DNA of 20,166 nt from Didymodactylos carnosus (taxonomy: Eukaryota; Rotifera; Eurotatoria; Philodinida; Philodinidae). The stretch is from positions 1 to 20,166 of the forward strand of contig CAJNOQ010003475.1 of assembly GCA_905250885.1 (NCBI GenBank), given 5' to 3'. Every line of letters begins with the position of its first letter. Position 1 is the first letter of the stretch. Below are positions 1-9,788 of the stretch, piece by piece. The translations under genes were made by a program, and so were the position numbers. Below the pieces are notes generated by a model, which worked only from the letters and a program-made list of their open reading frames with translations, was not told where the DNA came from and ran no database searches.

Positions 1-2190
1 TCGTTTAAATGTAGCTGACGATGATTACAGTTGTAATCGAAAGCTCCTGTTTTAAATAAAAGTTTTAAAATAATGATTGTTGAACTCATACAATTAATCT
101 TTTCCTTTATGAAATTATTACCTTCTCCTGTATTTTCAGGTACATCTACCGCCTCAATTCATATCGATCAACAAGCTTATTTTGTTTGAAGGAGAAATTC
201 AGAAACCAGAGAAGAAAATAGAAAAAAATTAGAAAAGAAAAGAGAAAGATTTAATACTTTGTACAGTTATCGACTTTATACAAAAACTGGATATTTTGCC
301 ACCCCGCACGGAAGGGGGAATTTGATGACTTTGATTAACGCGTTTTTTTAAATAAAAGTACAGGCGCTTTTATTAAAAAGTTTTTAGCAGGAGTTCCATT
401 AAAATGACTTTGATGGCACAAGAATTTTATCTAATAGATATATATCGCTTAGCAAAAGATACCTGTTTCACTTCGTGTCCTGCTTAAATACACCCAACGC
501 AAACGCATTGGTATTAAAAGAATATAGAACAACGTTGTCAATGACATCAAACGTCTGACAAAACAGAAAATGATGAAGTCGAAGAGCCAATGCTATTGCG
601 TTTTCTGATAGAGCTATTATCATTTCGGACGTTATATCACAAATATAACTCTTTCAAAAACTTTCAGCAAAATGATCGTAACTCTATCAGAAAACATGGT
701 GACGAACTGGGAGACATCTCATTTTGTAGAGAAATCTTAAGTCTCCAACCAAATCGAATAAAAGTAATCGAGTATTGGGTAATCCTATCTGGGTAATCCA
801 GTCCAATACCCAATATACCTAGGTACAGGTGAAAAGAAAGTATTGAGTATTGGGCAATCCATGCTAGCTAACCCAATACAGTAGTCAATATATCTAGATG
901 ACCCAATACTATACTCAATATTACTTGATATATCAATGGTCGATCAGTGTCGTAGAGGAGAAGAGGTACACTCATCTTCTTCTATGAAATAATTTTTTAA
1001 ATGATGACGCTGATAACGAACGAAAGATTTTAAATTTGTATTAATAAATGCTAATTCACACAATAGACATTGCGTAGAAAAATTTCGGCTGTCGCCTGGA
1101 CAATTTTGATGTGACGCAAAAATGAACGGATGTTATCGATAGCGACGGAGCATAAGCTGCAATGATGAGCAGTATTTGACATAAGAATTGTCTTAGTTAT
1201 ATCCAAAACACGGAGAGAGAAACTAATCGTTAATTTGGTCAGCAGAACCAGGAATTCTTAATTTCTGCCTAAGTCGTCGTTTATAGATAGCGCATTCATA
1301 AAATAATATAGAAGAAAGACGACACTCAACATTTTTCACTCTCAAGCAGTCAAAGACCGTTCACATTGCAAGAGCCTAATACTAGCAAAGAATCGGTTGA
1401 ATCATTTAGGACAAAAAAACAAAAATGCATCTCAGCAACTATTCTGTGACGGTTGTCCCCTTCCCAAAACAGATTCACTCTCAAGGGTGCAACATGTTTT
1501 CCACCGCAAAAAGCCAAAACTTAGGTGGCTGTTTCACTCTCCCTATTCAGCTGGAGAATTGCAGGGCTTGGCTAAAAGCGTCTTCTAAGCAGTTTCTGAC
1601 TTCAAGAAGGTGGCAGTCTTTTCCCCTCCTACTCTTTCATTTTTTCATTTTATCTCTCTCTCGTACGATCTTCAGAAAGATATCATTTTCCACATACATA
1701 CGATTTTCCATAAAATAGAAAATAAATTTTTACAGTGCAGACATATAGAATAAATACATAGACGTCATTACTTACATTCTCTCAATTTACACAAATCTGA
1801 TGCATTGGAATAGTAATTATTCTTTTATTCTATGAAATATGCTCAAAAGAAACTAGAATTATGTTCAAGCTGCAAAACTTAACCATCTTTGACACTTTTC
1901 CACATTCAAAAGCATCAAATTTGTTCTAATTGTTTCACTCAACATTACATCATAACGTTATCATTTGTTTCTCATTCCTGTCAAATTACGTAATGATAGA
2001 TAAACAAAAAAATAACGGAAAGATAAAGTAATATACAAACAAAGAAACAAATAATGGCTTGAAGAGTTGATATATTCTGTTAACAGAACGCAAAGTTATT
2101 ACTCTTCTGTTAACAATATATAATTACGAAAATAAAAAGGATGTTTCTTTTCTTTCCAACAGACATAGTCTACTGTTCGGAATGGGTGGA
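1..2190. other. Left flank without a convincing gene
   Basis: No ORF here has convincing protein character. A pyrimidine-rich tract ending in an AG at 138-139 could be a splice acceptor. The bases after it stay open for about 27 codons in one frame, so the 3' end of a gene running in from the left is possible but unproven. Bases 770-930 contain scattered copies of the word GTATTGGGTAAT and its reverse complement CCCAATAC, which form a small degenerate inverted-repeat patch. The short ORFs at 590-796 and 1397-1718 have no recognisable motif and I do not call them. Confidence 0.5.
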
Positions 2191-2191
2191 T

Positions 2192-2198
2192 TATAAAA
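2192..2198 (+). promoter_or_regulatory. TATA-box-like element before the four-helix gene
   Basis: TATAAAA lies about 50 bases before the ATG at 2245. That spacing suits a core promoter with a short 5' leader. This is based on the motif alone. Confidence 0.4.
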
Positions 2199-2244
2199 AG
2201 ATTAACAGTGCTTCTATCAACTAACAATAATCTTATTGTATCAA

Positions 2245-2733
2245 ATGTTTAAAAATGCAATACGTCTATCGTTACTCTTCGTTCATTTTTTTATTATTCT
2301 CTGTTACTTAGTCGTTCTCGGTTACAGAAGTACTGGTGGCGATAGCGGAAATAAGGATGATGTTCTCTATGGTGAAATTGGATGGCATTATGTAATCAAA
2401 GTTATTTTATCAGTAACTATTATAATCGGTGTCGTCAAACAACTATCACGAAAAGATTTTTGGTTCTTGCTCGTCTGTGTAGCTATTACAACCATTTTTA
2501 CACTGATACAAATCGGACGTCATACATATTTAACGCTAATGAGGGGTACGGAATATAAAACAGAATTGACTATTGTCGCTGTTATTGACTCGATTATTTT
2601 GACTGTCCTATGGTCTTATTTATGGCTAAAATTTAAGCAATTAAAGCGACAACACGAACAACACAATGACGCAGTCGTTACCGACGTTTCTTTACGAATA
2701 GGAGAGGGTCTCAGCCTTTTTTATGTAAAATAA
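2245..2733 (+). CDS. Small four-transmembrane-helix protein, unknown family
   Basis: A single-exon ORF of 162 codons from the ATG at 2245 to a TAA. The in-frame TTG at 2236 lies just upstream, but ATG is the expected eukaryotic start and sits well after a TATA-like box. Four hydrophobic segments are visible at about residues 8-26, 47-63, 70-89 and 107-127. A short polar loop rich in Gly, Ser and Asp follows helix 1, and a basic stretch (KFKQLKRQHEQ) follows helix 4. This four-helix layout resembles MARVEL-like or other tetraspan proteins, but I see no diagnostic motif and do not assign a family. The long open frame with well-formed helices supports a real gene. The last 15 or so residues could be read-through into an unrecognised intron. 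Confidence 0.6.
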   Translation: MFKNAIRLSLLFVHFFIILCYLVVLGYRSTGGDSGNKDDVLYGEIGWHYVIKVILSVTIIIGVVKQLSRKDFWFLLVCVAITTIFTLIQIGRHTYLTLMRGTEYKTELTIVAVIDSIILTVLWSYLWLKFKQLKRQHEQHNDAVVTDVSLRIGEGLSLFYVK

Positions 2734-2819
2734 GATGTTAGAACTAGAAACCCAAACTTAGAGCAGGTTTTCGTTTTCTTTTATGTGAGTGTACCGTAAT
2801 CAAAAATCTTACGTAAGTT
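2734..2819. other. Spacer before the foldback elements
   Basis: Short AT-rich spacer after the four-helix gene. No feature is seen. Confidence 0.4.
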
Positions 2820-3592
2820 GCTTCTAAAGAGTGCGCGTTTGATAAAATGATATAGGACTGAGAGTAAGAGGTCTCAGATTGGGCTCATTTTTATACATAT
2901 TCTAGAGTAACGTGGACTAGATAAAATCTGGAAGTATGAGACCTTGAATTCATATGTTTCCTGTACTTTGGTATGTCACAAGGTATAGATCGTATGATGC
3001 GCCAAAAATGAAATGAAAAGTTAATTTTTTTACTAAGATGTTTTATTGGGAAGAAAATATAAGAAATAAATGGAAACTTGAATTCTACATCTGGAAACGT
3101 GGGGAAAAAGTTATTGTTAAGTATTTCAGGCAGGCATGTTACGTGGACAAATAAACTTTACGCACAGGCTGACTCTAGCGGCAAATGGAATTTCTCAGAA
3201 CGTTGTACACTCAGGCGCTAGCTATCATGTTTTGTAAATAACTTTAATACGAAACTCTTCTGGCCAAGATCCAGTTTAGTGCTTTTATGTCCTATACGGT
3301 CTCTTGTTGGACAATATGTGCTATTCCTAGAGGGCTTTTCAGAAACATAATACCAATGTTGTAATCAGTGATGAATTTGGGATCGAATGACGTATTGCAC
3401 AGATTAGAAAGAGGAAAATAAATTTTTGGCTTCTCAGATTGGCCAAAGTACAGGAAACATGTTACTTCAAGGTCTGGTACTTCCAGGTTTTATTTAGTCC
3501 ACGTTACTCTACAACATATATAAAAATGAGCCGAATCTAAGACTTCTTACACCCAGTCCTATATCCTTTTATCAAATACTCACCCTTAAGTG
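2820..3592. repeat. Long inverted repeat, foldback-type element 1
   Basis: The left arm (about 2838-2971) and the right arm (about 3443-3577) are reverse complements with close to 88 percent identity over about 133 bases, counted by eye. Weaker pairing extends outward to about 2820 and 3592. Shared blocks include AGAGTAACGTGGACTA and GTTTCCTGTACTTTGG. The 470-base interior has no ORF. This matches a non-autonomous foldback or MITE-like element. I could not define terminal target duplications. Confidence 0.75.
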
Positions 3593-3601
3593 CCTTCATC
3601 C

Positions 3602-4029
3602 TTTGGTTTTATAAGTAAAAACAACGTAGAACCGAAGCAATCATTTTCCGGATCTTCGAAAGTTTTCAGAAAGACGTTTAGCAAACCAGTTTTGTAGCAA
3701 ACTTTTTAAAAACTATTTTTCTTAACATGATCCAAATCGAAGTAGAAATGAATTTCATAGACTATGAGACGTTTCTGAATCTATGAGATCTTTTATTTCC
3801 AGGTTATTTTATTTGGAAGAGGCCGACGATAAGTTTCCCAGATTTTCAGAAAGTAGTGGGTCTTCAAAAAATCGTTGAAGGTCTCATGTTCTAAGAAATT
3901 CGTTTTTCTATCACTCTAAACTCATTTTTGGAAAAAATAGTTTTTGTAAAGTTTTCTGGTAACCCTGTTGAAGATCTGGAAAATGATTCCGTCGGATTCT
4001 GCGTCGGTTTTTACCTTTTATATAACCAA
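3602..4029. repeat. Long inverted repeat, foldback-type element 2
   Basis: The left arm (3602-3728) pairs in reverse complement with the right arm (3922-4029). The best-matched block is AATCATTTTCC(G/A)GATCTTC near 3640 and its complement near 3970-3990. The outer TTTGG-TTATA part and the inner AAAAACTATTTTT part also pair. The arms are more diverged than in the neighbouring element and contain indels. There is no coding content. Confidence 0.6.
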
Positions 4030-4070
4030 ATTTTCATAGAATTTGACTCAAAACTCATGATTTAATGCAA

Positions 4071-4109
4071 GGTCGACTGACTGGGTCGACTTACTGGGTC
4101 GACTTCGGG
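4071..4109. repeat. Short tandem repeat, 13-base unit, three copies
   Basis: GGTCGACT occurs three times at 13-base spacing (units GGTCGACTKACTG and a last diverged copy). Each copy contains the palindrome GTCGAC. Confidence 0.7.
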
Positions 4110-4870
4110 CAAAACCACCTAAATTCCAGTAAAAATCGATTATCTCAGGAATCGAAAAGAATTTCAAAAAAACCGCCCCATATTATTTTTGTTTAGCTAA
4201 CGGTAAATAGCATATGAAACTTGGCTCTATCTCTTCACACAAAAAACTAGATAGGTTTACAAAGGAACACTTTTAGAATCTCTGGTTCGAATGACTGCCT
4301 TGAATTCAGTTTTTTGGCTCAAAATAAAATGTATTTCTATATTCAGTTTTTAACGCTGCATATGACAAACATTGTCTCAAAGCTTTGAAATGGTCTCTGG
4401 CCGAGTTCTTGAATTTTTTAAAAATTTTGGCTGTTTCTCGAACTTTTAGGCCCTTAAAGTGTCTAAAAACTTTTTTCATTTAAATTCTGCCGTGAAAAAA
4501 TCAACAACTTTCTTTTTCTTGGTATCTTGAACAGCTTAGTGTCCTCTGTCCGGCCATGCATAAATAAGCTTAATCAAAAGAATGCTCCAATTTCGAATTA
4601 GCTACGCTTTACATCGTTATAAGTTTTCTTTTTTCTTTCAAATGGTAAATAAATATTGAATCGCATTATTCTAATTTATGTGCGTTTGCTGTTAATAATT
4701 CTTACTTGCGGTCATTCGTTTCGTCCAAAAAAGGCTTCTCACACAAAATACTCTTTTCTGTGGTTCTTTTACTTTTGTTCTGCTATATGCCAAAGTACAT
4801 GATTACTCGGCTTTCTATCTTTTTCGTGCTTTTTTAACTTTTTGTTTTTCTTCATTAAAAGCGTGCGTGT
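4110..4870. other. Non-coding spacer and upstream region
   Basis: AT-rich sequence with stops in all frames and no RNA gene or element end that I can recognise. Its right part probably includes the upstream regulatory region of the coiled-coil gene. Confidence 0.4.
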
Positions 4871-4873
4871 TCA

Positions 4874-4888
4874 TATATTAATATATGT
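4874..4888 (+). promoter_or_regulatory. TATA-like element before the coiled-coil gene
   Basis: The A/T run TATATTAATATATG lies about 40-50 bases before the proposed start codon at 4926. Confidence 0.3.
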
Positions 4889-4925
4889 TCCTTGTACTAT
4901 TGAAATTCTTTACGACGTCGAAAAC

Positions 4926-6204
4926 ATGGCAGGTAAATAATGATAAAGAAGACAAACACCAGTTTTAGAACCGGTTTCGAAACTACATTATCGAAAACCT
5001 AAAAAAGAAGCATTTGTTGCTGCTGCTTTCTCCGTAATTAAGTTAGTCTCATAGAATTCTACCTCATGAGATTTTGAGGATCAATACTATCACAGACAAA
5101 AACAGCTGTTGTATTTAAATCTCTAATTTAGCCATTCGATGTGTACTCCATGAACTATCTGACATTATACGTGGCGCATGGAGTCACTTGAAACCGCCGA
5201 TTAGTCTTGGTATAGCTATCGCTCTTCCATCTTGGATAATCAAAGTTTATTTTATGACACACCTCTGTCAAATGACATTGCTCGCTCCGTTCATCTCCTC
5301 GTATTGCTCACCGACACCTACTGAGAATCCATCGCTTAACAACGAGAAATACGTTAAAATATCTCCCATCGGCATGTATGTCGAAAAGAGTGCATCACTT
5401 GCTGAAATGCTGGCTGATTCTGAAATATCAGCTCCTACTCGAATGATGGAAGCAAAAATGGCCATTACCGATCTCATACCAGTTCTTCAATACAGTGACG
5501 TCGAACCGCCCATGAAGCAGCAGCTACTACACCATTTAAATAATATGAGACGATCAATTCAAGACGTTACTACCAAGATAACAACAATGGTGGCAGCGTT
5601 CAACGAGGCACTAGAGAATCTTAAAATGTATATCGAATACACATTAACTCATCTCACATATGTTCAATCATCGCCGAATTTGTCAACGTTCGACGGACAA
5701 CAAGATCTTCAGAAATCATTCAGTACCTATCTGACATCGATAAACGATGAAGTGAATCGAGTTTTGTTCAAAACACAAGATGTTTCTCAAGATCTCAAGG
5801 ATATTGATGAGTCTTTATACACAATCAATGACTTACTTCGACGACATCAAGCCGTCACAAGAAACGACCTGGACAAGCTCGAACATGGTAGCTATCTAGC
5901 CACTTTATATCGAATGACGGTTGGAAACGGGAGAATCGATCAAGTAAAATACAAAAGAAATATAATAACTCTGGACAATTTTGCTCATTTTACACAACAC
6001 TTATCGGCAAACACCAATAATATCATTTTGAAGTTGTCAGAATTTACCAGCGAAGCCGATCAACTCAAAGAGACTGTTGCCTTAGTATCTCTTCAGACGA
6101 TTCCAATTGAAGTCCATACTGAACTATTGAGAAAAGCAATCAAAAGACTGGATACGTCGAAGGAAACGTTTCGTGGACGTAAACGGTTAGATTACAAAGC
6201 ATAA
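4926..6204 (+). CDS. Coiled-coil protein, proposed two-exon gene; resembles a fungal-type hypothetical family
   Basis: The main exon is open from 5132 to a TAA at 6204. It has no in-frame ATG until codon 44 of my model. Upstream, ATGGCAG at 4926-4932 is followed by a GTAAAT donor. A TTTAG acceptor at 5131 ends a 199-base intron. Joining 4926-4932 to 5132-6204 keeps frame exactly and gives 359 residues. One hydrophobic stretch lies at about residues 26-43. The rest is largely helical with heptad-like patterns (about 95-170, 185-245 and 275-330). It ends in a basic tail, with the block IPIEVHTELLRKAIKRL near the C terminus. From memory, this plan (N-terminal helices, a central NEYTL-like helix, a region resembling LWTMVGGNRR, and a C-terminal IPIEVH block) resembles hypothetical proteins common in mushroom-forming fungi. 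The function is unknown. The first-exon model is the least certain part. Confidence 0.6.
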
Positions 6205-6220
6205 TTTGTTAGTAACTCAC

Positions 6221-6495
6221 CTTCTGATTTGGAAACGATCGATCAGTTCTGCTTGCCGGTCACTGATTAATCGACCAGTCACCAACAGACTGGATTGACC
6301 GATTCCAACTCTCCTCTGGTGAACTTCTTCTTTTCTTACGAGTTCAATCAGACTTTCGATCCTGAATTGAGTGATGAAAAAGTCTTTATTCCTCTTGAGG
6401 TTCATGTATAACAGAATGGTGGCTTGTTTTTCATTTCTGCTTTTAGCTGTATATTTTTTAAAAATAGATAATAAGATATAAACCATCTTTATCAT
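6221..6495 (-). CDS. Possible exon with strong 5' splice donor, unknown
   Basis: A 92-codon open frame on the minus strand is followed by a consensus donor: CAGAAG then GTGAGT, at about 6221. The putative protein is basic and partly amphipathic, with no motif I know. The next exon would lie inside the oppositely oriented coiled-coil gene, where I see no credible minus-strand coding sequence. This weakens the case. The ATG lies at the edge of the tandem array. Confidence 0.2.
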
Positions 6496-6496
6496 A

Positions 6497-6900
6497 TACC
6501 GCGAACACAGAAAACGACGTTACCGCGAACGACATACCGCGAATACAGAAAAAGACATTAGCGGTAACGTCGTTTTCTGTGTTCGCGGTAATGTCGTGCG
6601 CGGTAATGTCGTTCGCGGAAAAGTCATTCGGCATAAAGTCCTTTGCGGTAATGCCGTTCGCGGTAATGTCGTTTTCTGTATTCACGGTATGTCGTTCGCG
6701 GTAACGTCGTCAGAAAGCAACATAACCATACCACAGAAGCATGACATTACCGCAAATTCAGAAATCGACATTACCGCGTATGATTTTATCGCGAACACAG
6801 AAAACGACATTACCGCGTATGATTTTATCGCGAACACAGAAAACGACATTACCTTACCACAGAAGCACGACATTACCGCGAATGACTTTACGAAAACGAC
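6497..6900. repeat. Palindromic tandem array of a CpG-containing unit
   Basis: Many copies of a short unit built around ACCGCGAACACAGAAAACGA occur in alternating orientation. Block A (6497-6560) has one orientation, block B (6562-6712) the opposite, and block C (6733-6895) returns to the first. Within block C an exact 39-base period spans 6766-6852 (CGACATTACCGCGTATG...). The A/B junction near 6560 forms a near-perfect hairpin with arms of about 25 bases. The array is richer in CpG than its surroundings. Open frames across it simply translate the repeat and are not genes. Confidence 0.85.
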
Positions 6901-7010
6901 CCCGTCGTGACTAGTCCAAAATTTTAACGGTTAATTAAAAGAAAACCGTCCGTTGTAGTGTTGCTGACTAGTCTGCCAAGTTATATAATGACGACGTCTG
7001 GACTAATCTA
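6901..7010. repeat. GACTAGTC-containing stretch
   Basis: GACTAGTC occurs at about 6909 and 6966, with a diverged relative (GGACTAATC) near 7001. The same palindromic word is the core of the tandem block at 8004-8206. This may be a diverged fragment of the same repeat family. Confidence 0.4.
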
Positions 7011-7248
7011 AATGAAAGAAAGATAGAGAAATAGGTTAGAAGTGAACATGCGACACTTTGTTTTACATACCTGTGATTGAACCGACTGAACCATTACGCT
7101 ATCAGTTTATGCATGCTACTTTTTAGTATGCGTGAGGAATATTTCGCTGAGGCAGGCTTTTTAAGAATTTAGGTCTTCGTCGCACCCTTGTTACAACTTT
7201 CAAATAAATAGTGCTGAGCAAAAGAACTTTTTTTAAAAATTTTGGTCC
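7011..7248. other. Spacer before the env-like relic
   Basis: No gene is seen. The reverse complement near 7065-7110 contains words resembling tRNA A- and B-box promoter motifs, but they are too close together for a tRNA. Confidence 0.35.
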
Positions 7249-7503
7249 ATGATTCCATGGTTGAGCCAAGGGGCAAGCTTTCGAAAAAATTCCTTGCTTA
7301 AAATTCCCTGCAATATGCATTGTTCAGTTCGGTTTTCACGCGGATTCCACATATCACCTCGGTTCCGTTTCAAATTCACATCTTTCAACAAATTGAAATT
7401 ATTAGGACAATTTGTCCAATTTCCTGCTACCGGCTGCATTTGGTGTCTAAGTTTCTGCATGAATCTACCGTTGGTAACATGTAAATTACTCTATCTTATA
7501 CAG

Positions 7504-7795
7504 GGGGTCGTATCACAAAAAACTTAAGTTAAAGTGTGACTTAAGTCATGCGAAATGTGGTCTTAAAGTTAAGACCGAAAACTTAAGTCATCGAATAGAT
7601 TAGGCATTTAACGATACGATTCGACGAAAACGAGATTCTAAGGATTAGAGAATAAATATTTCGTTATTTTGTGGGTTTTTATCCGAAGTTTGTGACTGCT
7701 GCCAACGACGTTTAAAAAGTAAACAAATTGTCAATTTAAGTCTTTTTCGTGATACGGTTTAAGTCCCGACTTAAGTTTTTTCTTGATACGACCCC
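7504..7795. mobile_element. MITE, 292 bases, 3-base target duplication CAG
   Basis: The ends are the 12-base inverted repeat GGGGTCGTATCA and its perfect complement TGATACGACCCC. Further internal pairing follows around ACTTAAGT. It is flanked by direct copies of CAG (7501-7503 and 7796-7798). There is no transposase. A 3-base duplication and a G-rich terminus fit PIF/Harbinger-type elements, although their usual target is TWA, so the superfamily is uncertain. The element sits inside the env-like relic. Removing it with one CAG keeps the flanking reading frame, which supports these boundaries. Confidence 0.8.
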
Positions 7796-7925
7796 CAGAA
7801 TTATGCGCTCTACAAAATGCGACATATGCTTCTACGTATAACTGAACCGTACATTATTTTCCCTAATCCCATAGGGCTTGTTGACAGGCACAATCCTATT
7901 TATCTAGAACAATGCACCAGACGTC

Positions 7926-7940
7926 CGCCCGGTCCGGGCG
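7926..7940. repeat. Short GC-rich palindrome
   Basis: CGCCCGGTCCGGGCG has 7-base arms around a single T and could form a tight hairpin. It lies in the open part of the env-like relic, so it may simply be coding sequence. Confidence 0.5.
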
Positions 7941-8003
7941 TCAGTTTCTTTGCACAGACGGTGTAATGTTTCGACTATGGAATTAGCCATGTCCCCGTTT
8001 TCT

Positions 8004-8206
8004 TCTTTGAACTAGTCTAGACGGGTATAGTGGACAAAACAGACTAGTCATGCCGCCCGAAGAGACACTCCAGACCAGTCTAGACGGGTTATACGGACAT
8101 TTGTTAAAAACTGGTCTAGTCATGACGAGCGAAAGAGACGTTTCAGACTAGTCCTGACGGGATGTACGGACACTTCGGACTAGTCATGACGACCGTCTCC
8201 GTACCT
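8004..8206. repeat. Tandem repeat block built on GACTAGTC, three units
   Basis: Three diverged units begin near 8009, 8073 and 8146 (spacing 64 and 73 bases). Each carries two copies of the palindrome (R)ACTAGTC and the word CTAGACGGG or CTGACGGG. The block interrupts the env-like relic: env-like reading stops just before it and resumes just after it. It is therefore probably an insertion or local amplification. No target duplication is clear. Confidence 0.7.
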
Positions 8207-9365
8207 TTTGGCTTACCCGGGCACATACGATAATTGTTCATACGCAAACGGGTCTTTTTCTACAATACCGTAGTCCATATATTCCATCTGTTAGCTTTCC
8301 AATGACAGCAGCAACATGTTATCTCCTGCCTGTAGCAGTACAAACAAAAGTCCCACAATATCATAATTTCACACATATATGCGACAAAAGATTTATATCG
8401 GAAGTAATCGCTATAGGAGGATGAACAGCAGCGCTGGCTGTATCTGCAGCCAATACAACTTTAATCGCTCAGCTAAATTCAAAAGTTAGTAGCCTTACAT
8501 CAACACTTACAGAACGTACACTAAAATTAAATTTTCAAATGGCTCAAATTGCTCACATCGAATCTGGGCTAGCTCAAACGGGGGCAAGCACTAAATAATA
8601 CACAACAGTGTGTCAATAGCCTTATACAAATTCTCAATCAACATTCAGCTGTTATCAACGAAAATTCAAAACCAATCGCTATACATGATATGGTGCTACA
8701 AAACATGGATTAATATCTTTGGAACAACGTTTTAGCACATTGAATAATCTACACGTATCTACATTAACACGACCAGTCCTAACGGAACAAGAATGGACTA
8801 TAAACCAACCTGTTTAAATACCATCCGTAGCCCTGGTCAATGTTACACACGGGGCAACAGTTGTATGCCCGAATTTCGATTTACCGGGATCCCCTACATC
8901 ACCCGACAAACCATCATTAGCCATCTTTCATAATCAAACATTATCTTTATTCGATAATGATGTGCTTAATCTTATAAGAGACCTCGCAAGTAATGAAAAA
9001 GATTGCCATATATCGATACGGCCATTGATGCATTCATACAATTCATCACACAACCACCGTTAACACCACCGACAATCACTCTAGATCATCCAGTAGTTAA
9101 AATACCATTCATAACAATGGTGGCTGTCAGTGCTGTCTTTCTGTCGGCATGATCATTTACTATTCTTGCAAAATAAAACAGCATGGATGTGAGTGCATTA
9201 GGATAAAACTACCAAACAGCCTCGCTAGTTCATAATCAGACATACCGGCAGCTTTCAATTCTCAATATGTACATAGTCAGCCACACAATCACTTTCTAGA
9301 AATTTTTTATTCCTATTTTCTTTCTCAATTCGTTTTATTTACATTTATTCGTGTCTCTCTTCTTC

Positions 9366-9788
9366 GATATCATCAACAATTAATTTTCTCTGAAACAACT
9401 AGACCAGAACAAAATAAATTAGCTAAACTGCTCTGTTGTGCACTACATTTAATATATGAACGATAAATTAAATATTGCAACAATCTACAAAGCAGTACAA
9501 AAAAATCGATTTTGGGTCATCGACAGCTCAGCTCATGTATTAAAACGAATTAAAGAAATTAATATGCTTAGTATGAAATGCACAGCTAAGAAAAGTATCT
9601 TGTCTAATAGCACAGTCATACAAACTAATGGATGGTTCGCTACTTTCCAAAGTAACATCAATATTCAAAACAACAATAAACACAAATATTATACAATAAT
9701 TAGTAGAGAAACATTCGGTCAAATGATTAAATTTCTAGTCGAGAAAAATTATTTCACCCTAGGAGAAAATTATTTCACCCTAGCTCTG
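9366..9788 (+). pseudogene. Frameshifted ORF of unknown function, truncated on the right
   Basis: An open frame from the ATG at 9456 has protein-like composition (for example IYKAVQKNRFWVIDSSAH) for about 111 codons, up to the start of an inverted-repeat element at 9789. Upstream, a second frame from about 9366 to 9463 also reads like protein (a segment rich in Leu, Cys and Ala ending LLCCALHLIYE). It would join the main ORF if one frame change near 9457 is allowed. A 21-base direct duplication of AGAAAATTATTTCACCCT lies at 9739-9782. I do not recognise the family. Its position right after the env-like relic suggests it belongs to the same ancient element, but a separate gene relic is possible. 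Confidence 0.35.

Larger units (their letters stand above)
7249..9176 (+). pseudogene. Decayed env-like fusion glycoprotein of a retroelement
   Basis: A broken relic in the order expected of a class I fusion protein. Cysteine-bearing N-terminal pieces lie at 7249-7503 and 7796-8003. A third piece from about 8207 ends in a dibasic Lys-Arg about 30 bases before a Gly/Ala-rich hydrophobic segment (about 8410-8450). A helical heptad region follows (8450-8600). Further ectodomain sequence runs to about 9080. A hydrophobic anchor with a short tail lies at 9105-9176. It is interrupted by a MITE (7504-7795), a tandem-repeat block (8004-8206) and in-frame stops at 7964, 8422, 8596, 8815 and 9150. At least two frame changes occur at 8600-8710 and one more lies before 9117. 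Env-bearing retrovirus-like elements (Juno, Vesta) are known in bdelloids, so capture by such an element is the natural reading. I saw no gag, pol or LTR. It is non-functional as it stands. Confidence 0.65.

Noticed and set aside
1397..1718. Overlapping plus-strand ORFs of 63 and 97 codons
   Set aside because: No motif, no helix or signal pattern, two competing frames and no promoter or splice context.
5268..5477. Minus-strand ORF opposite the coiled-coil gene
   Set aside because: Shadow frame of a well-supported plus-strand coding exon.
6458..6910. Open frames on both strands across 6458-6910
   Set aside because: They translate the tandem array (repeating DITAN-like peptides) and have no independent coding support.
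7065..7112. tRNA-like A-box and B-box words on the minus strand
   Set aside because: The two boxes are only about 10 bases apart and no acceptor or anticodon stem can be drawn. At most it is a tRNA-derived scrap.
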